DNA of 64,000 bases from Catenulispora sp. MAP5-51 (GTDB taxonomy: Bacteria; Actinomycetota; Actinomycetes; Streptomycetales; Catenulisporaceae), in NCBI RefSeq assembly GCF_041261205.1, contig NZ_JBGCCH010000024.1:62001-126000 (forward strand), given 5' to 3'. The position numbers and the translations under genes were made by a program. Under the pieces are notes generated by a model. It did not search any database and had not been told where the DNA came from. It was given only the letters and a program-made list of their open reading frames with translations. Positions within the stretch are counted from its first letter, which is position 1; each line of letters begins with the position of its first letter. Positions 55,254-63,889 of this stretch are shown one piece after another.

Positions 55254-57941
55254 CTACTTCTTCTGCGTGGGCAGCACCACCACAGCCAGCGGCGTGCGCT
55301 GCGCGCCCTGCCCCAGCGGGTTGTCCTTGAAGATCTCAGCGATCTTCTCCTCGGAGACCGTCGAGGCCTGTCCCAGGATGTTGCAGCCCAGGTCGTTGGC
55401 GTCGATGATGGCCACGCCCTGGAACGTGGCGGCGGCCTGGCCGCTCAGCGACCCGCGCAGCCGGTCGGCGAGCTCGGAGGCGGCCTTGCCCGGGTCGGCC
55501 GGGGCCAGCTTCGCCGAGACGTTCGAGGGGTACAGCGAGTACTGCGTCGGGCCGTCGATGGCCCGGACCGCGGGGCCGGCCAGCTGGTAGAACAGGCCCT
55601 TGCGGCCCACGACCTTGCCCACGGCGCCGGCCGCGGAGGCCGCGACGATGCGGGCCAGGCCCGCCTCCTGGATAGCCAGCTGCATGGTCTCCGGGGAGCC
55701 CAGGCCGATGCCGGCGGGGGTGCGGACCACGAACTTCTGCAGCTTGCGGGCCGCGAAGGAGGGCTTGATCTCCCACAGGAAGTAGCTGCGGCCCTGGGAG
55801 ATGGCCACCACCTTCTCGCTGACGGCCAGGAACCACGGGCTGTTCAGCGCCTCGGCGTGCTCCTCGGACTCCGAGGCGCGGGTCGCGAACTCGGCGCCGT
55901 ACTCGGAGATCTTGGTGTGGTAGTCGTCGCCCTTGGCGAAGGCGTCGGTCTGGATCGGGAAGCGCAGCACCTGCCCGCTGGAGGGCGTGCTGATCGCGAT
56001 CTCCTTGCCGGGGTTGGCCGCGAAGTACTCCTTGGCCGCCGAGGTCGTGGAGTCCACGTGGGTGCCGGGGGCGTCCACGAAGGTGCGCAGCCACAGCTCG
56101 ACGTTCAGCAGCCGCCAGAACAGCATGGTGTCGCTGTTCTTGCCGCTGATGAACTCCTCGAACGCGCGCAGCACCGAGGCCTGGTCGAAGTACGGCCGCG
56201 AACCGAAGGAGTCCGAGCGGAAGACCGTGTGCACGTGGTTCTTGATGCGCAGGAACCACTCGCGCTCCGGCGTGGTGAAGCCGATCTTGTTGCGGCGGTC
56301 GACGATCTGGTCCGGCAGCAGGCCGCGCACCGCGTCGCGCAGGATCTTCTTGTTCCAGCCGCCCTTGATGATGGCCTCGGGCTCCAGCGTGAACAGGTAG
56401 CGCACCAGGTTGAAGTCCAGGAAGGGCACGCGGCCCTCCAGCGAGAAGCGCATGGTGTTGCGGTCCTCGTAGCGCAGCAGCGAGGGCAGCGAGTTGGCGA
56501 AGATGTCCTCGACCAGGCGCGCCCTCAGGTCGTCCGGCACGGGGCTGAAGGTCTCGCCCTTGTGCTGCTTGGCGAAGCTCTTGTCCAGCATCTGGCGGAT
56601 GTCCACCGGCTGGTCCAGGCCGAGCTTGCCGCGCACGACCTGCTTGCCGTAGCGGGACAGCACGTCGGTGGAGGAGACCACCTCGCGCATCAGCTTCGCG
56701 TACTGCTTCTCCTTGCGCAGCTGGCGCAGGTAGACGAAGTAGTACGGCAGGTAGCCGGCCATCATCTCGTCCGCGCCCTGGCCGTCGAGCAGGACGGTGA
56801 CGTGCTTGGTGGCCTCCTGCATCACCTTGTACTGCGCGTAGGGGCCGGTGGAGATGGTCGGCTCTTCCTGGGTGCGCACGAAGTCGGCGAGGTCTTCCAG
56901 GAACTCGTCCGGGTTCGGGTGGATCTTGTGGCACTCGATCGGGCCGTCAGCCTTCGCCATGACCGCGTCGACGTAGCGCTCTTCATCGTTGACGCTGCCG
57001 GGGAACACCGCGGAGAAGCTGTTCTGCGTCGCGCCGACCGACTCCACGTCCTGCGCGTGCTGCTTCATCAGCTTGCTGATCACCGCGACGACGGTGGAGG
57101 AGTCCAGGCCGCCGGACAGCGCGGTGCCGACCGGAACCTCACCGACCAGGCGCATCCGGATCGCCTCGGTGAGGCGCTCCTTGAACTCCTTGGTCGTGTC
57201 CTTGGTGAACGGCGAGCGCGGGCCGTCGGCCAGCAGGTCCTCACGCAGCGTGGTGAACATGCGGCGCTGCACGTCGGAGCCCTCGACGACCACGACCTCG
57301 CCGGGGCGGACCTTCTCGATCCCGGCGAAGAAGGTGCGGTCGGAGTCCTCGTGGATGCGGAAGCGCAGGTAGCGGTAGAGCGTCTGGTCGTCCGGCGCGG
57401 CCTGCACCAGGCCCGAGGCCAGGACCGCCTTGATCTCCGAACCGAAGACCAGGCGGTGGCTGCCGTCCTCCCCGGTCACCGAGGCCAGATACAGCGGCTT
57501 GATGCCGAAGTGGTCGCGCGCCAGGTAGCTCTTGCCGGTCTCGGTGTCGTGGATCGCGACCGAGAACATGCCGTTGAACCGGTCGAAGGCCGCCTCGCCC
57601 CACTCGGCGAAGGCCCGGACCACGACCTCGGTGTCACAGACCGTGCGGAAGGTGTGGCCGAGGGCTTCCAGTTCGGCCATCAGCTCGCGGTAGTTGTAGA
57701 CCTCGCCGTTGTAGACGGCGGCATAGCGGCCGTCCTCGGTGAGGAACGGCTGGTCGCCGTGGGCCCGGTCGATGATCGCCAGGCGGCGGTGGGCAAAGCC
57801 CACCACGCGACCCCCATCACTGGCTGTGCTACCCAAAGAAACCAGGCCCTCGCCGTCGGGCCCGCGATGGGCGATGGCGTCGCCCATCCTCTTGAGCATG
57901 GCCTCGTCATGGGCCCCGAAGACGCCCGCGATACCGCACAT
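55254..57941 (-). CDS. asnB: Asparagine synthetase (glutamine-hydrolysing) fused to a CofE-like ligase domain
   Basis: An 895-residue protein. Residues 1-200 are the class II glutaminase domain: MCGIAGVFGA puts the nucleophile Cys at position 2, with AHRGPDGEG and YNGEVYNYRE. Residues 230-620 are the synthetase domain with the pyrophosphate loop SGGLDSS (276-282), LLDGQGADEMMAGY and RVPFLDFNLV. Ordinary AsnB ends near 620-640. Here about 240 more residues follow (657-895), with FPIQTDAFAKGDDYHTKI, WFLAVSEKVVAISQGRSYFL, RTPAGIGLGSPETMQLAIQE, GLFYQLAGPAVRAIDGPTQY and IIDANDLGCN, resembling F420-0:gamma-glutamyl ligase-like (CofE) proteins. Start at 57941 so that Met-Cys is N-terminal; GAGGAG lies upstream. 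Confidence 0.88.
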   Translation of the reverse strand: MCGIAGVFGAHDEAMLKRMGDAIAHRGPDGEGLVSLGSTASDGGRVVGFAHRRLAIIDRAHGDQPFLTEDGRYAAVYNGEVYNYRELMAELEALGHTFRTVCDTEVVVRAFAEWGEAAFDRFNGMFSVAIHDTETGKSYLARDHFGIKPLYLASVTGEDGSHRLVFGSEIKAVLASGLVQAAPDDQTLYRYLRFRIHEDSDRTFFAGIEKVRPGEVVVVEGSDVQRRMFTTLREDLLADGPRSPFTKDTTKEFKERLTEAIRMRLVGEVPVGTALSGGLDSSTVVAVISKLMKQHAQDVESVGATQNSFSAVFPGSVNDEERYVDAVMAKADGPIECHKIHPNPDEFLEDLADFVRTQEEPTISTGPYAQYKVMQEATKHVTVLLDGQGADEMMAGYLPYYFVYLRQLRKEKQYAKLMREVVSSTDVLSRYGKQVVRGKLGLDQPVDIRQMLDKSFAKQHKGETFSPVPDDLRARLVEDIFANSLPSLLRYEDRNTMRFSLEGRVPFLDFNLVRYLFTLEPEAIIKGGWNKKILRDAVRGLLPDQIVDRRNKIGFTTPEREWFLRIKNHVHTVFRSDSFGSRPYFDQASVLRAFEEFISGKNSDTMLFWRLLNVELWLRTFVDAPGTHVDSTTSAAKEYFAANPGKEIAISTPSSGQVLRFPIQTDAFAKGDDYHTKISEYGAEFATRASESEEHAEALNSPWFLAVSEKVVAISQGRSYFLWEIKPSFAARKLQKFVVRTPAGIGLGSPETMQLAIQEAGLARIVAASAAGAVGKVVGRKGLFYQLAGPAVRAIDGPTQYSLYPSNVSAKLAPADPGKAASELADRLRGSLSGQAAATFQGVAIIDANDLGCNILGQASTVSEEKIAEIFKDNPLGQGAQRTPLAVVVLPTQKK

Positions 57942-58188
57942 GTGCCGTGCCACTCCTCGCCGTTATGTTGAACCTGCTGCGCGCTGAGCCAAACCTATAC
58001 GACGAGCGGGTGACGCCCGTGCGACGTCGAGTAGTGTGATCTTCGAGCGGGCAGGGGTACCCCGTGACCTGTACCGTCCCCCGGCCCGGCGTTGGATCTT
58101 CCGACGTTGCTAATATCGGAGTCGGAGGCGAATTTCCAGCGCATCCGCCTATGCCGGACGCCACGGCTACCGATCCGGGGGGACGACG

Positions 58189-59163
58189 ATGGCGAATGAG
58201 ACCGTGACCGACAAGTCGCCGGATCCCCTCGAAGCCGGCTCCGGTGTCGGCCGCGTACCCGGGGAATCAGTGGAGACGCCGGCGGCGGACCAGGGTACCC
58301 CGCCGGGACCGCTAAACCCCTTGAACCCGCCGGACCCTTTGGACCCGTTCGACCCGCTGGACCCCCTGAACCCGCACGCCCCGCGCGGCGGCGACCCGAT
58401 CGAGGCCGCGCTGACCCCGGTCGCGCCGCCCGAGCCCGCCGACGCACCGCGGCGCAACCCGGTGGTGCGCGCCGTGGCGGCGGTCGGGCGCACGTTCGTC
58501 CGCGACATGGTGGTCTTCTTCTCCGTCCCGGTCCGGGAGGTCCGGACGAAGAAGCTGATGGCGATCCCGGCCACGCTGCTGTGCGTGCTGACCATCGGGG
58601 TGCTCTGGATCCTGGAGATGAACCGGCCCGGCGGGCTGGCCTTCGTCATCGACATCGCCGGGGTGCGCCAGGGCGAGCCGATCTGGCAGCTGCTGCCGCA
58701 GCTGCCGCTGTCGCTGTTCGCCCCGGCCCCGGACCTGCCGGCCTGGGGCGCGATGGCCCAAGTCCTGATCGCGTTCGGGATCGCGGAGTGCTGGCTGGGC
58801 TGGAAGAAGATGATCGCGATCGCGATGATCACCAGCGCGGTGACCTCGATGGCGGCCCGGCTGATGGTCTACGCCAGCAACTGGCTGCACATCGGCACCC
58901 CGCAGATCGACAACTTCCAGGTCGACACCGGCCCCTCGGTCGCGGTGGTGGCGCTGCTGATCTACCTGGCGCTGCGGCTGCGCACGTACTGGGTGGTGGC
59001 GCTGACCGCGGTGTCGATGGGCGGCGAGGCGGCGATCCTGCCGAACCTGGCCGGGCGCGAGCACCTGGTGGCGATCAGCCTGGGCATCGTCACGTACTTC
59101 CTGCTGGACCGGTGGTGGCCGGCGTGGCGGCGATGGCGGATCGAGCGGGCGACGGCGGACTGA
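58189..59163 (+). CDS. Rhomboid-like integral membrane protein with Pro-rich tail
   Basis: A 324-residue membrane protein. Residues 40-65 are repeats of Pro-Leu-Asn/Asp-Pro (PLNPLNPPDPLDPFDPLDPL). Six or so hydrophobic helices follow. IAFGIAECWLGWKKMIAIAM resembles the rhomboid helix after the L1 loop, DTGPSVAVVALLIYLALR contains a Gly-Pro-Ser at the position of the catalytic Ser, and REHLVAISLGIVTYFLL has a His in the last helix. It may be an active or degenerate intramembrane protease. Strong GGGGGGA ribosome-binding site. Divergent from the asnB fusion. Confidence 0.7.
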   Translation: MANETVTDKSPDPLEAGSGVGRVPGESVETPAADQGTPPGPLNPLNPPDPLDPFDPLDPLNPHAPRGGDPIEAALTPVAPPEPADAPRRNPVVRAVAAVGRTFVRDMVVFFSVPVREVRTKKLMAIPATLLCVLTIGVLWILEMNRPGGLAFVIDIAGVRQGEPIWQLLPQLPLSLFAPAPDLPAWGAMAQVLIAFGIAECWLGWKKMIAIAMITSAVTSMAARLMVYASNWLHIGTPQIDNFQVDTGPSVAVVALLIYLALRLRTYWVVALTAVSMGGEAAILPNLAGREHLVAISLGIVTYFLLDRWWPAWRRWRIERATAD

Positions 59164-59244
59164 GCGGGCACTGGCCCTCGCGCCGGCATTCTGGCCGGCG
59201 CCGATCCGGCACACACCCGGCCGGATCAATAAGCTGCTTGTCCC

Positions 59245-60099
59245 ATGAGCTGGTATCCCGAACCCGACGAGGCCCTCGTCCACCGCGGCCCGGCCCGCTT
59301 CGCGACCGGCCGCGCCGAGAAGGTCGCGGGGATGCGCTGGTTCCGCGACGAGACCGGCCGCGACATCGCCGCCGAGCTGCCCGGCTGGCCCGAGGGCCCG
59401 GCGTACAGCCCACGCTCGGACGCCGCGGCGCGCACAACCAAGACCGCGTGGGGCATCGGCAAGGCCGTCGTGTTCACGGCGGCGCTGGCGGTCAACGCCG
59501 TGAGCAACGCCAACCCGACCGTGAACCTCGGCGACGGCGCCCGCCCCACCGACCCGGCCCGCGAGGTCGAGGACTTCCCGGTGCTGGTCGCGGCCCCGGG
59601 CACGATCGCGCGCGGCCTGCCCCACCAACTGGACCCGGACCGCCGGGCCAAGCAGTACCGCACCGACCTGGTGGTGACCGACCGGCGCCTGGTGGTGCTG
59701 GGGACGATCGCCGACGGCGGGCTGGAGCACCCCGAGGTGCTGTGGGAGGCGCCGCGCGGCGCGCTGGCGTCGGTGGTGAAGCACGCGTTCGGCAGCGGCG
59801 GCGCGGATGTCAGCTTCGTGTTCGCCGACGGTTCCTGGGCGCGGCTCGGACTGGAGAACGTCGCGGCGGCGATCCAGGTGGCCCATGAGCTGGAGCCGAG
59901 CTGCCGGGTGGAGCTGACCGAGCTGGCGGTGAAGAAGCTGGAGCCGAACTACGACAAGCCCCCGGCCGACCACGAGTGGGAGACGATCCGGCAGGACAAC
60001 GGCCGGGCCGTCGCGCAGCTGGTGTTCCGGGTCCGGGGCAAGACGTTCCGGACCAAGCAGAAGGACGTCACGAAGTGGGTCGACGCCGCCGGGGATTGA
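59245..60099 (+). CDS. Actinobacterial protein of unknown function
   Basis: A 284-residue protein. It opens SWYPEPDEALVHRGPARFAT; residues about 66-87 are hydrophobic (WGIGKAVVFTAALAVNAVSN) and may touch the membrane. The C-terminal half, with YRTDLVVTDRRLVVLGTIAD, EVLWEAPRGALASVVKHAFG and DVSFVFADGSWARLGLENVA, alternates strands much like a PH-type fold (a guess). No family named with confidence. Its end overlaps the convergent glcF by 32 bases. Confidence 0.65.
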   Translation: MSWYPEPDEALVHRGPARFATGRAEKVAGMRWFRDETGRDIAAELPGWPEGPAYSPRSDAAARTTKTAWGIGKAVVFTAALAVNAVSNANPTVNLGDGARPTDPAREVEDFPVLVAAPGTIARGLPHQLDPDRRAKQYRTDLVVTDRRLVVLGTIADGGLEHPEVLWEAPRGALASVVKHAFGSGGADVSFVFADGSWARLGLENVAAAIQVAHELEPSCRVELTELAVKKLEPNYDKPPADHEWETIRQDNGRAVAQLVFRVRGKTFRTKQKDVTKWVDAAGD

Positions 60100-61381
60100 G
60101 CGTCAGCCCCCTGATCGAGGCGTCGATGATCTCGACGGGGTGCACCACCGGGGTGTCGTCCCCCAGGTACCGGCGGATCTGCAGCAGGCAGCCGGGGTTG
60201 CCGGTGGCGACCAGGTCGGGCTCGGTGGCCCGGATCCGCTCGGCCTTGCGGCGGCCCAGCTCCTCGGCCGCCTCCGGGCGCACCAGGTTGTGCACGCCGG
60301 CCGAGCCGCAGCAGAAGGCGGCCTCGGCGGGCTCGACCACGTCCAGGCCGGGGATGTCGGCGAGCAGCTTGCGCGGCTGAGCCCGCACGCCCTGGCCGTG
60401 CGCCAGGTGGCAGGCGTCGTGGTAGGCGACCCGGGCCTGGATCCGGTGGCGTTCGGCGTGCGGTTCCAGGTCGGCCAGGACCTCGGAGACGTCGCGGACC
60501 TTGGCGGCGAACTCCGCGGCCGGTCCGGCGTAGTCCGGGTCGTCGGCGAGCAGTTCGCCGTACTCCTTCAGCGTGGAGCCGCAGCCGGCGACGTTGACCA
60601 CGACCGCGTCCAGCTCCTCCAGCGGCACATGGCCGGCGGACGCCGGACGCCGGAACGCGTCGATCAGCCGCCGCGCGTACTGCCTGGCCTCCTGCTCGCG
60701 CCCGGCGTGCAGCGACAGGGCACCGCAGCAGCCCTGCTGGGGCACCACCACGTGGCAGCCCTCGGCCTGCAACACCCGCGCGGTCGCGGCGTTGACGTCG
60801 CCGAAGAACACCCGCTGCACGCAGCCGGAGACCAGGGCGACCGTGGCGCGCACCTCTCCGGCGGGCCGGCTGCTCGCGGGCAGCGAGCTCCAGGCCTTGC
60901 GCAGCGTGGTCTCAGGCATCAGCGCCTCCATGGCGCCGAGCTTGGGGAAGCGGCGCAGCAGTCCACTGGAACGGACCAGCGCCGCGGCACCCGTCCGGCG
61001 GTACGCCACCGCGCCGAGGGCCGCCACCCGCAGCCGGGCCGGGTGCGGGAAGAGCCCGAACACGAGCTCCCGGAACGCTTTGTCGCCGCGGGTCTGGGCG
61101 TAGGCCTGCTCGACCTGGGGCCGGAACTCCTCGATGATCCGGTCGTACTCGACGCCGGAGGGGCACGCGCTCACACAGGACAGACAGCCCAGGCAGGAGT
61201 CGACGTGCTCGGCCACCGCGTCGTCGAGCTCGGCCTTGCCCTCGAGCACCTGGCGGATCAGGTGGATGCGACCGCGCGGCGAGTCGTTCTCGTCACCGGT
61301 GAGCGCGTAGGTGGGGCACGCCGGAAGGCAGAACCCGCAGTGGACGCATTTGGAAGTCAGGTCGTCCAGGTTCTCGCCCAT
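60068..61381 (-). CDS. glcF: Glycolate oxidase iron-sulfur subunit
   Basis: A 437-residue electron-transfer subunit. Two ferredoxin-type [4Fe-4S] motifs lie near the N-terminus: CVHCGFCLPACPTY (residues 12-25) and CLGCLSCVSACPSG (63-76). The C-terminal half has two CCG domains: VVVPQQGCCGALSLHAG and EPAEAAFCCGSAGVHNLVRP. This is the GlcF/LldE pattern; GlcD/GlcE flavin partners are not in the window, so it must pair with distant subunits. The gene follows the tRNA-His terminator on the same strand. Confidence 0.92.
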   Translation of the reverse strand: MGENLDDLTSKCVHCGFCLPACPTYALTGDENDSPRGRIHLIRQVLEGKAELDDAVAEHVDSCLGCLSCVSACPSGVEYDRIIEEFRPQVEQAYAQTRGDKAFRELVFGLFPHPARLRVAALGAVAYRRTGAAALVRSSGLLRRFPKLGAMEALMPETTLRKAWSSLPASSRPAGEVRATVALVSGCVQRVFFGDVNAATARVLQAEGCHVVVPQQGCCGALSLHAGREQEARQYARRLIDAFRRPASAGHVPLEELDAVVVNVAGCGSTLKEYGELLADDPDYAGPAAEFAAKVRDVSEVLADLEPHAERHRIQARVAYHDACHLAHGQGVRAQPRKLLADIPGLDVVEPAEAAFCCGSAGVHNLVRPEAAEELGRRKAERIRATEPDLVATGNPGCLLQIRRYLGDDTPVVHPVEIIDASIRGLTLNPRRRRPTS

Positions 61382-61397
61382 GCCGGGGAATATACTA

Positions 61398-61432
61398 AAC
61401 GGCCCCCGATCTCATCGAGATCGGGGGCCGTT
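61398..61432 (-). terminator. Terminator of tRNA-His
   Basis: AACGGCCCCCGATCTC and GAGATCGGGGGCCGTT form a perfect 16-bp stem with loop ATC. Read on the minus strand it is followed by TAGTATATT. It ends the tRNA transcript and separates it from glcF. Confidence 0.88.
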
Positions 61433-61440
61433 CCACGGAG

Positions 61441-61513
61441 GGTGAGCGACGGGGCTCGAACCCGCGACAACTGGGATCACAACCCAGGACTCTACCAACT
61501 GAGCTACGCCCAC
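61441..61513 (-). tRNA. tRNA-His (anticodon GTG)
   Basis: Read on the minus strand: acceptor GTGGGCG pairs with CGCTCAC, D-arm GCTCAGTTGGTAGAGT, anticodon arm CTGGG-TTGTGAT-CCCAG with anticodon GTG, and T-arm CGGGTTCGAGCCCCG. The base before the 5' end (61514) is G on this strand and faces the terminal C, so the extra G(-1) typical of tRNA-His is genome-encoded. CCA is not encoded. Confidence 0.97.
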
Positions 61514-61642
61514 CATGGTCCCGCACGCCGCCGAACCCCGGTCTCCCGGGCCCTGCGCCGTGCTGGCACGCCAAGAATACATGAATCCGGCGGTACTCTG
61601 CACAACCCTTTAGCTCGGGCCCCGCAGGGCCCGAGTGCGAGG

Positions 61643-62281
61643 TCAGGACTGCGCGCGGGCGGCCGCCGCGGCCTCCTCGGCCTCGATCCGGCCGGCCAGG
61701 GTGCGCGCGGTCTCCGAGTCCGGGCCGGGCTGCGGGACGAAGATCGCGTCGCGGTAGTAGCGCAGCTCCGCGATCGAGTCGCGGATGTCGCCCAGGGCGC
61801 GGTGGTTGCCGGTCTTCTTCGGGGAGTTGAAGTAGACACGCGGGTACCAGCGGCGGGCCAGCTCCTTGATCGAGGAGACGTCCACGATGCGGTAGTGCAG
61901 GTGCTGCTCGAGCTCGGGCATGTCCCGGGCCAGGAACCCGCGGTCGGTGCCGACGGAGTTGCCGGCCAGTTGGGCCTTGCCGGCCTCGGGCACGTGCTCG
62001 CGCACGTAGGCCAGGACCCGCTCCTCGGCCTCGGCCATCGTGACGCCGCCGGCCAGCTCCTCCAGCAGACCCGAGGCGGTGTGCATCTCGCGCACCACCT
62101 CGACCATGTTCTCCAGCAGGCCCGGCAGGTCGTCCGCCGGTGGCGCGATCACCACGTCGACCCCGTCCCCCAGGACGTTCAGCTCCGAGTCCGTGACCAG
62201 CACGGCCACCTCGATCAGAGCGTCCTTGTCCAGGTCGAGCCCGGTCATCTCGCAGTCGATCCACACCAGCCTGTCACTCAT
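61643..62281 (-). CDS. orn: Oligoribonuclease (DEDDh exonuclease)
   Basis: A 212-residue nuclease degrading di- to pentaribonucleotides, including pGpG from c-di-[23 protein letters not shown] carries the first Asp/Glu pair, [20 protein letters not shown] the second Asp and [20 protein letters not shown] the His and last Asp. The C-terminus extends as a Glu/Ala helix. Divergent from the cupin gene. Confidence 0.96.
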   Translation of the reverse strand: MSDRLVWIDCEMTGLDLDKDALIEVAVLVTDSELNVLGDGVDVVIAPPADDLPGLLENMVEVVREMHTASGLLEELAGGVTMAEAEERVLAYVREHVPEAGKAQLAGNSVGTDRGFLARDMPELEQHLHYRIVDVSSIKELARRWYPRVYFNSPKKTGNHRALGDIRDSIAELRYYRDAIFVPQPGPDSETARTLAGRIEAEEAAAAARAQS

Positions 62282-62322
62282 GGATCCACCCTAGTGGGGC
62301 TGTGGCCGAAAGCGTGATCGAC

Positions 62323-62383
62323 AACTGGGTTGACCATCTACGCGGCGGCGGCCTAGGCTTCGATCGTCAACCATGTTGTCCAT
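62323..62383. promoter_or_regulatory. Direct repeats in the orn-cupin gap
   Basis: AACTGGGTTGACCAT (62323-62337) and AACCATGTTGTCCAT (62369-62383) match at 11 of 15 positions and lie 46 bases apart. GGTTGAC (62328-62334) and GTCAACC (62366-62372) also form a dyad. Likely regulator sites for the cupin gene; the regulator is unknown. Confidence 0.4.
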
Positions 62384-62403
62384 ATTGCCTTACGGAGGCC
62401 GCC

Positions 62404-62778
62404 ATGCCCTTGTCCACCCTCGCCGACGCCCCGCACTTCGCCCGCGACGGCTTCACCTTCCGCCCGCTGGCCGTGCCCTCGCGCGGCAGCACCGAGCTGG
62501 CCGTCTGGGCCCTGGACCTGGAGCCCGGCGCGGTCAGCGAGACGCACAGCATGGACCGTGAAGAGATCTTCGTCGTCATCGGCGGCGCGGTCTGCGCCAC
62601 CGTCGGCGGCCGCGAGGCGACCGCCGGCCCGGGCGACGCGATCATCGTGCCGGCGCACGCCGGCCTGCAGATCCGCAACGCGAGCACCGAGGAGCCGGCG
62701 CGGCTCACCGTGGCCACGTCCGTCGGGATGCGGGCGATCGTGGGCGGCGCGCCCTTCACCCCGCCCTGGGCTCAGTAG
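62404..62778 (+). CDS. Small cupin-domain protein
   Basis: A 124-residue single-domain cupin. SETHSMDREEIFVVIGGAVC and GPGDAIIVPAHAGLQIRN give the two cupin motifs; HS-x4-E could bind a metal, but the second motif's His is part of PAHAG. Function not predictable. A GGAGGCC ribosome-binding site precedes the ATG at 62404. Confidence 0.82.
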   Translation: MPLSTLADAPHFARDGFTFRPLAVPSRGSTELAVWALDLEPGAVSETHSMDREEIFVVIGGAVCATVGGREATAGPGDAIIVPAHAGLQIRNASTEEPARLTVATSVGMRAIVGGAPFTPPWAQ

Positions 62779-62857
62779 GAGCCGCGGAGACCGACCTGGG
62801 CCACACCGCGTTGGCGCGACCCGGTCGTCGTGAACCCGCCTCCGACGGGTGGCGGAC

Positions 62858-63889
62858 CTATCCCTCGCGGCCCTCTCGGCCGCCTCTGGCCCGGGAGGCC
62901 AGGTAGGCCTCGCGGTAGCGCGCCGGCTGGGTGCCCAGCACCCGCAGGAAGTTGGCGCGCATCGCCGGGCCCGAGGCGAAGCCCGAGCGCCGGGCCACCT
63001 CGTCCACCGGCAGGTCGGTGGACTCCAGGATGCGCTGGGCGGCGATCACCCGCTGGGAGTTCACCCATCTCAGCGGCGTGGTCCCGGTGACCTCCAGGAA
63101 GCGCCGGTCGAAGGTCCGCCGGGACATCGCGGAGTGTTTGGCGAACTCGTCGACGTCGAAGGGCTCGGCCAGGTGGTCCAGGGCCCAGCTCATGGCGTCG
63201 CCGATCGGCGTGCCGGCGCCGAGTTCGCTGGGCAGGTGGCGGTCGAAGTACGCGGCCTGGCCGCTGCGCCGGCCGGGGCCCACCACCAGGCGGCGGGCCA
63301 GCGCGCTGGCCGCCTCCGCGCCGTGGTCCATGCGGACCAGGTACAGACACAGATCCAGGCCGGCCGCGGCGCCGGCGCCGGTGACCACGTCGCCGTGGTC
63401 GATCTGCATCGAGCGGGCGTCCACCTTCACCCGGCGGTGATGGCGGGCCAGGGCCGGCGCGTACATCCAGTGCGTGGTGGCCCCGCGGCCGTCGAGGACG
63501 CCGGCCGCGGCCAGCACGAAGACCCCAGAGTCGAACGCGGCCAGCCGCGCGCCCTCCTTGTGGGCCTTGCGTACCGCGGCCAGCGCCGGTTCCGGGGGCC
63601 GTTCCCCCGGAGCCCGCCAGGCCGGCACGATCACCGTGCCGGCCTGGTCGGCGCCGGACAGGCCGAAGGGCGTGGACACCCGCAGCGACCCGGTCGTGGC
63701 CAGCGGGCCGGCCTCGCCGGCGCACACCAGCAACCGGTAGTACGGCAGGCCCATGACGCGCCGGTCGACGCCGAACACCGAGATCGGTATCGACGATTCG
63801 AACAAGGGGGCGTCCCGGAAGAGCAGGACGGCGACGGTACCCCGGTCGCGCGTGGGTGCCAGGCGCGGGCGGGGGGCAGTCAGAGTCAT
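62858..63889 (-). CDS. GlxA-type AraC-family regulator
   Basis: A 343-residue regulator. Residues about 15-195 are a DJ-1/PfpI-like amidotransferase fold (VAVLLFRDAPLFESSIPISV, LLVCAGEAGPLATTGSLRV, AAFDSGVFVLAAAGVLDGR); the usual nucleophile Cys is Ser here (DSGVF), as in many non-enzymatic regulators. The AraC helix-turn-helix pair is at the C-terminus (DVDEFAKHSAMSRRTFDRRF, VDEVARRSGFASGPAMRANF). The ligand is unknown. Confidence 0.9.
   Translation of the reverse strand: MTLTAPRPRLAPTRDRGTVAVLLFRDAPLFESSIPISVFGVDRRVMGLPYYRLLVCAGEAGPLATTGSLRVSTPFGLSGADQAGTVIVPAWRAPGERPPEPALAAVRKAHKEGARLAAFDSGVFVLAAAGVLDGRGATTHWMYAPALARHHRRVKVDARSMQIDHGDVVTGAGAAAGLDLCLYLVRMDHGAEAASALARRLVVGPGRRSGQAAYFDRHLPSELGAGTPIGDAMSWALDHLAEPFDVDEFAKHSAMSRRTFDRRFLEVTGTTPLRWVNSQRVIAAQRILESTDLPVDEVARRSGFASGPAMRANFLRVLGTQPARYREAYLASRARGGREGREG

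Noticed and set aside
61398-61514. Integration site of a mobile island at tRNA-His
   Set aside because: Flanking genes (glcF, orn) are housekeeping, no integrase is near and no repeat of the tRNA 3' end was seen.
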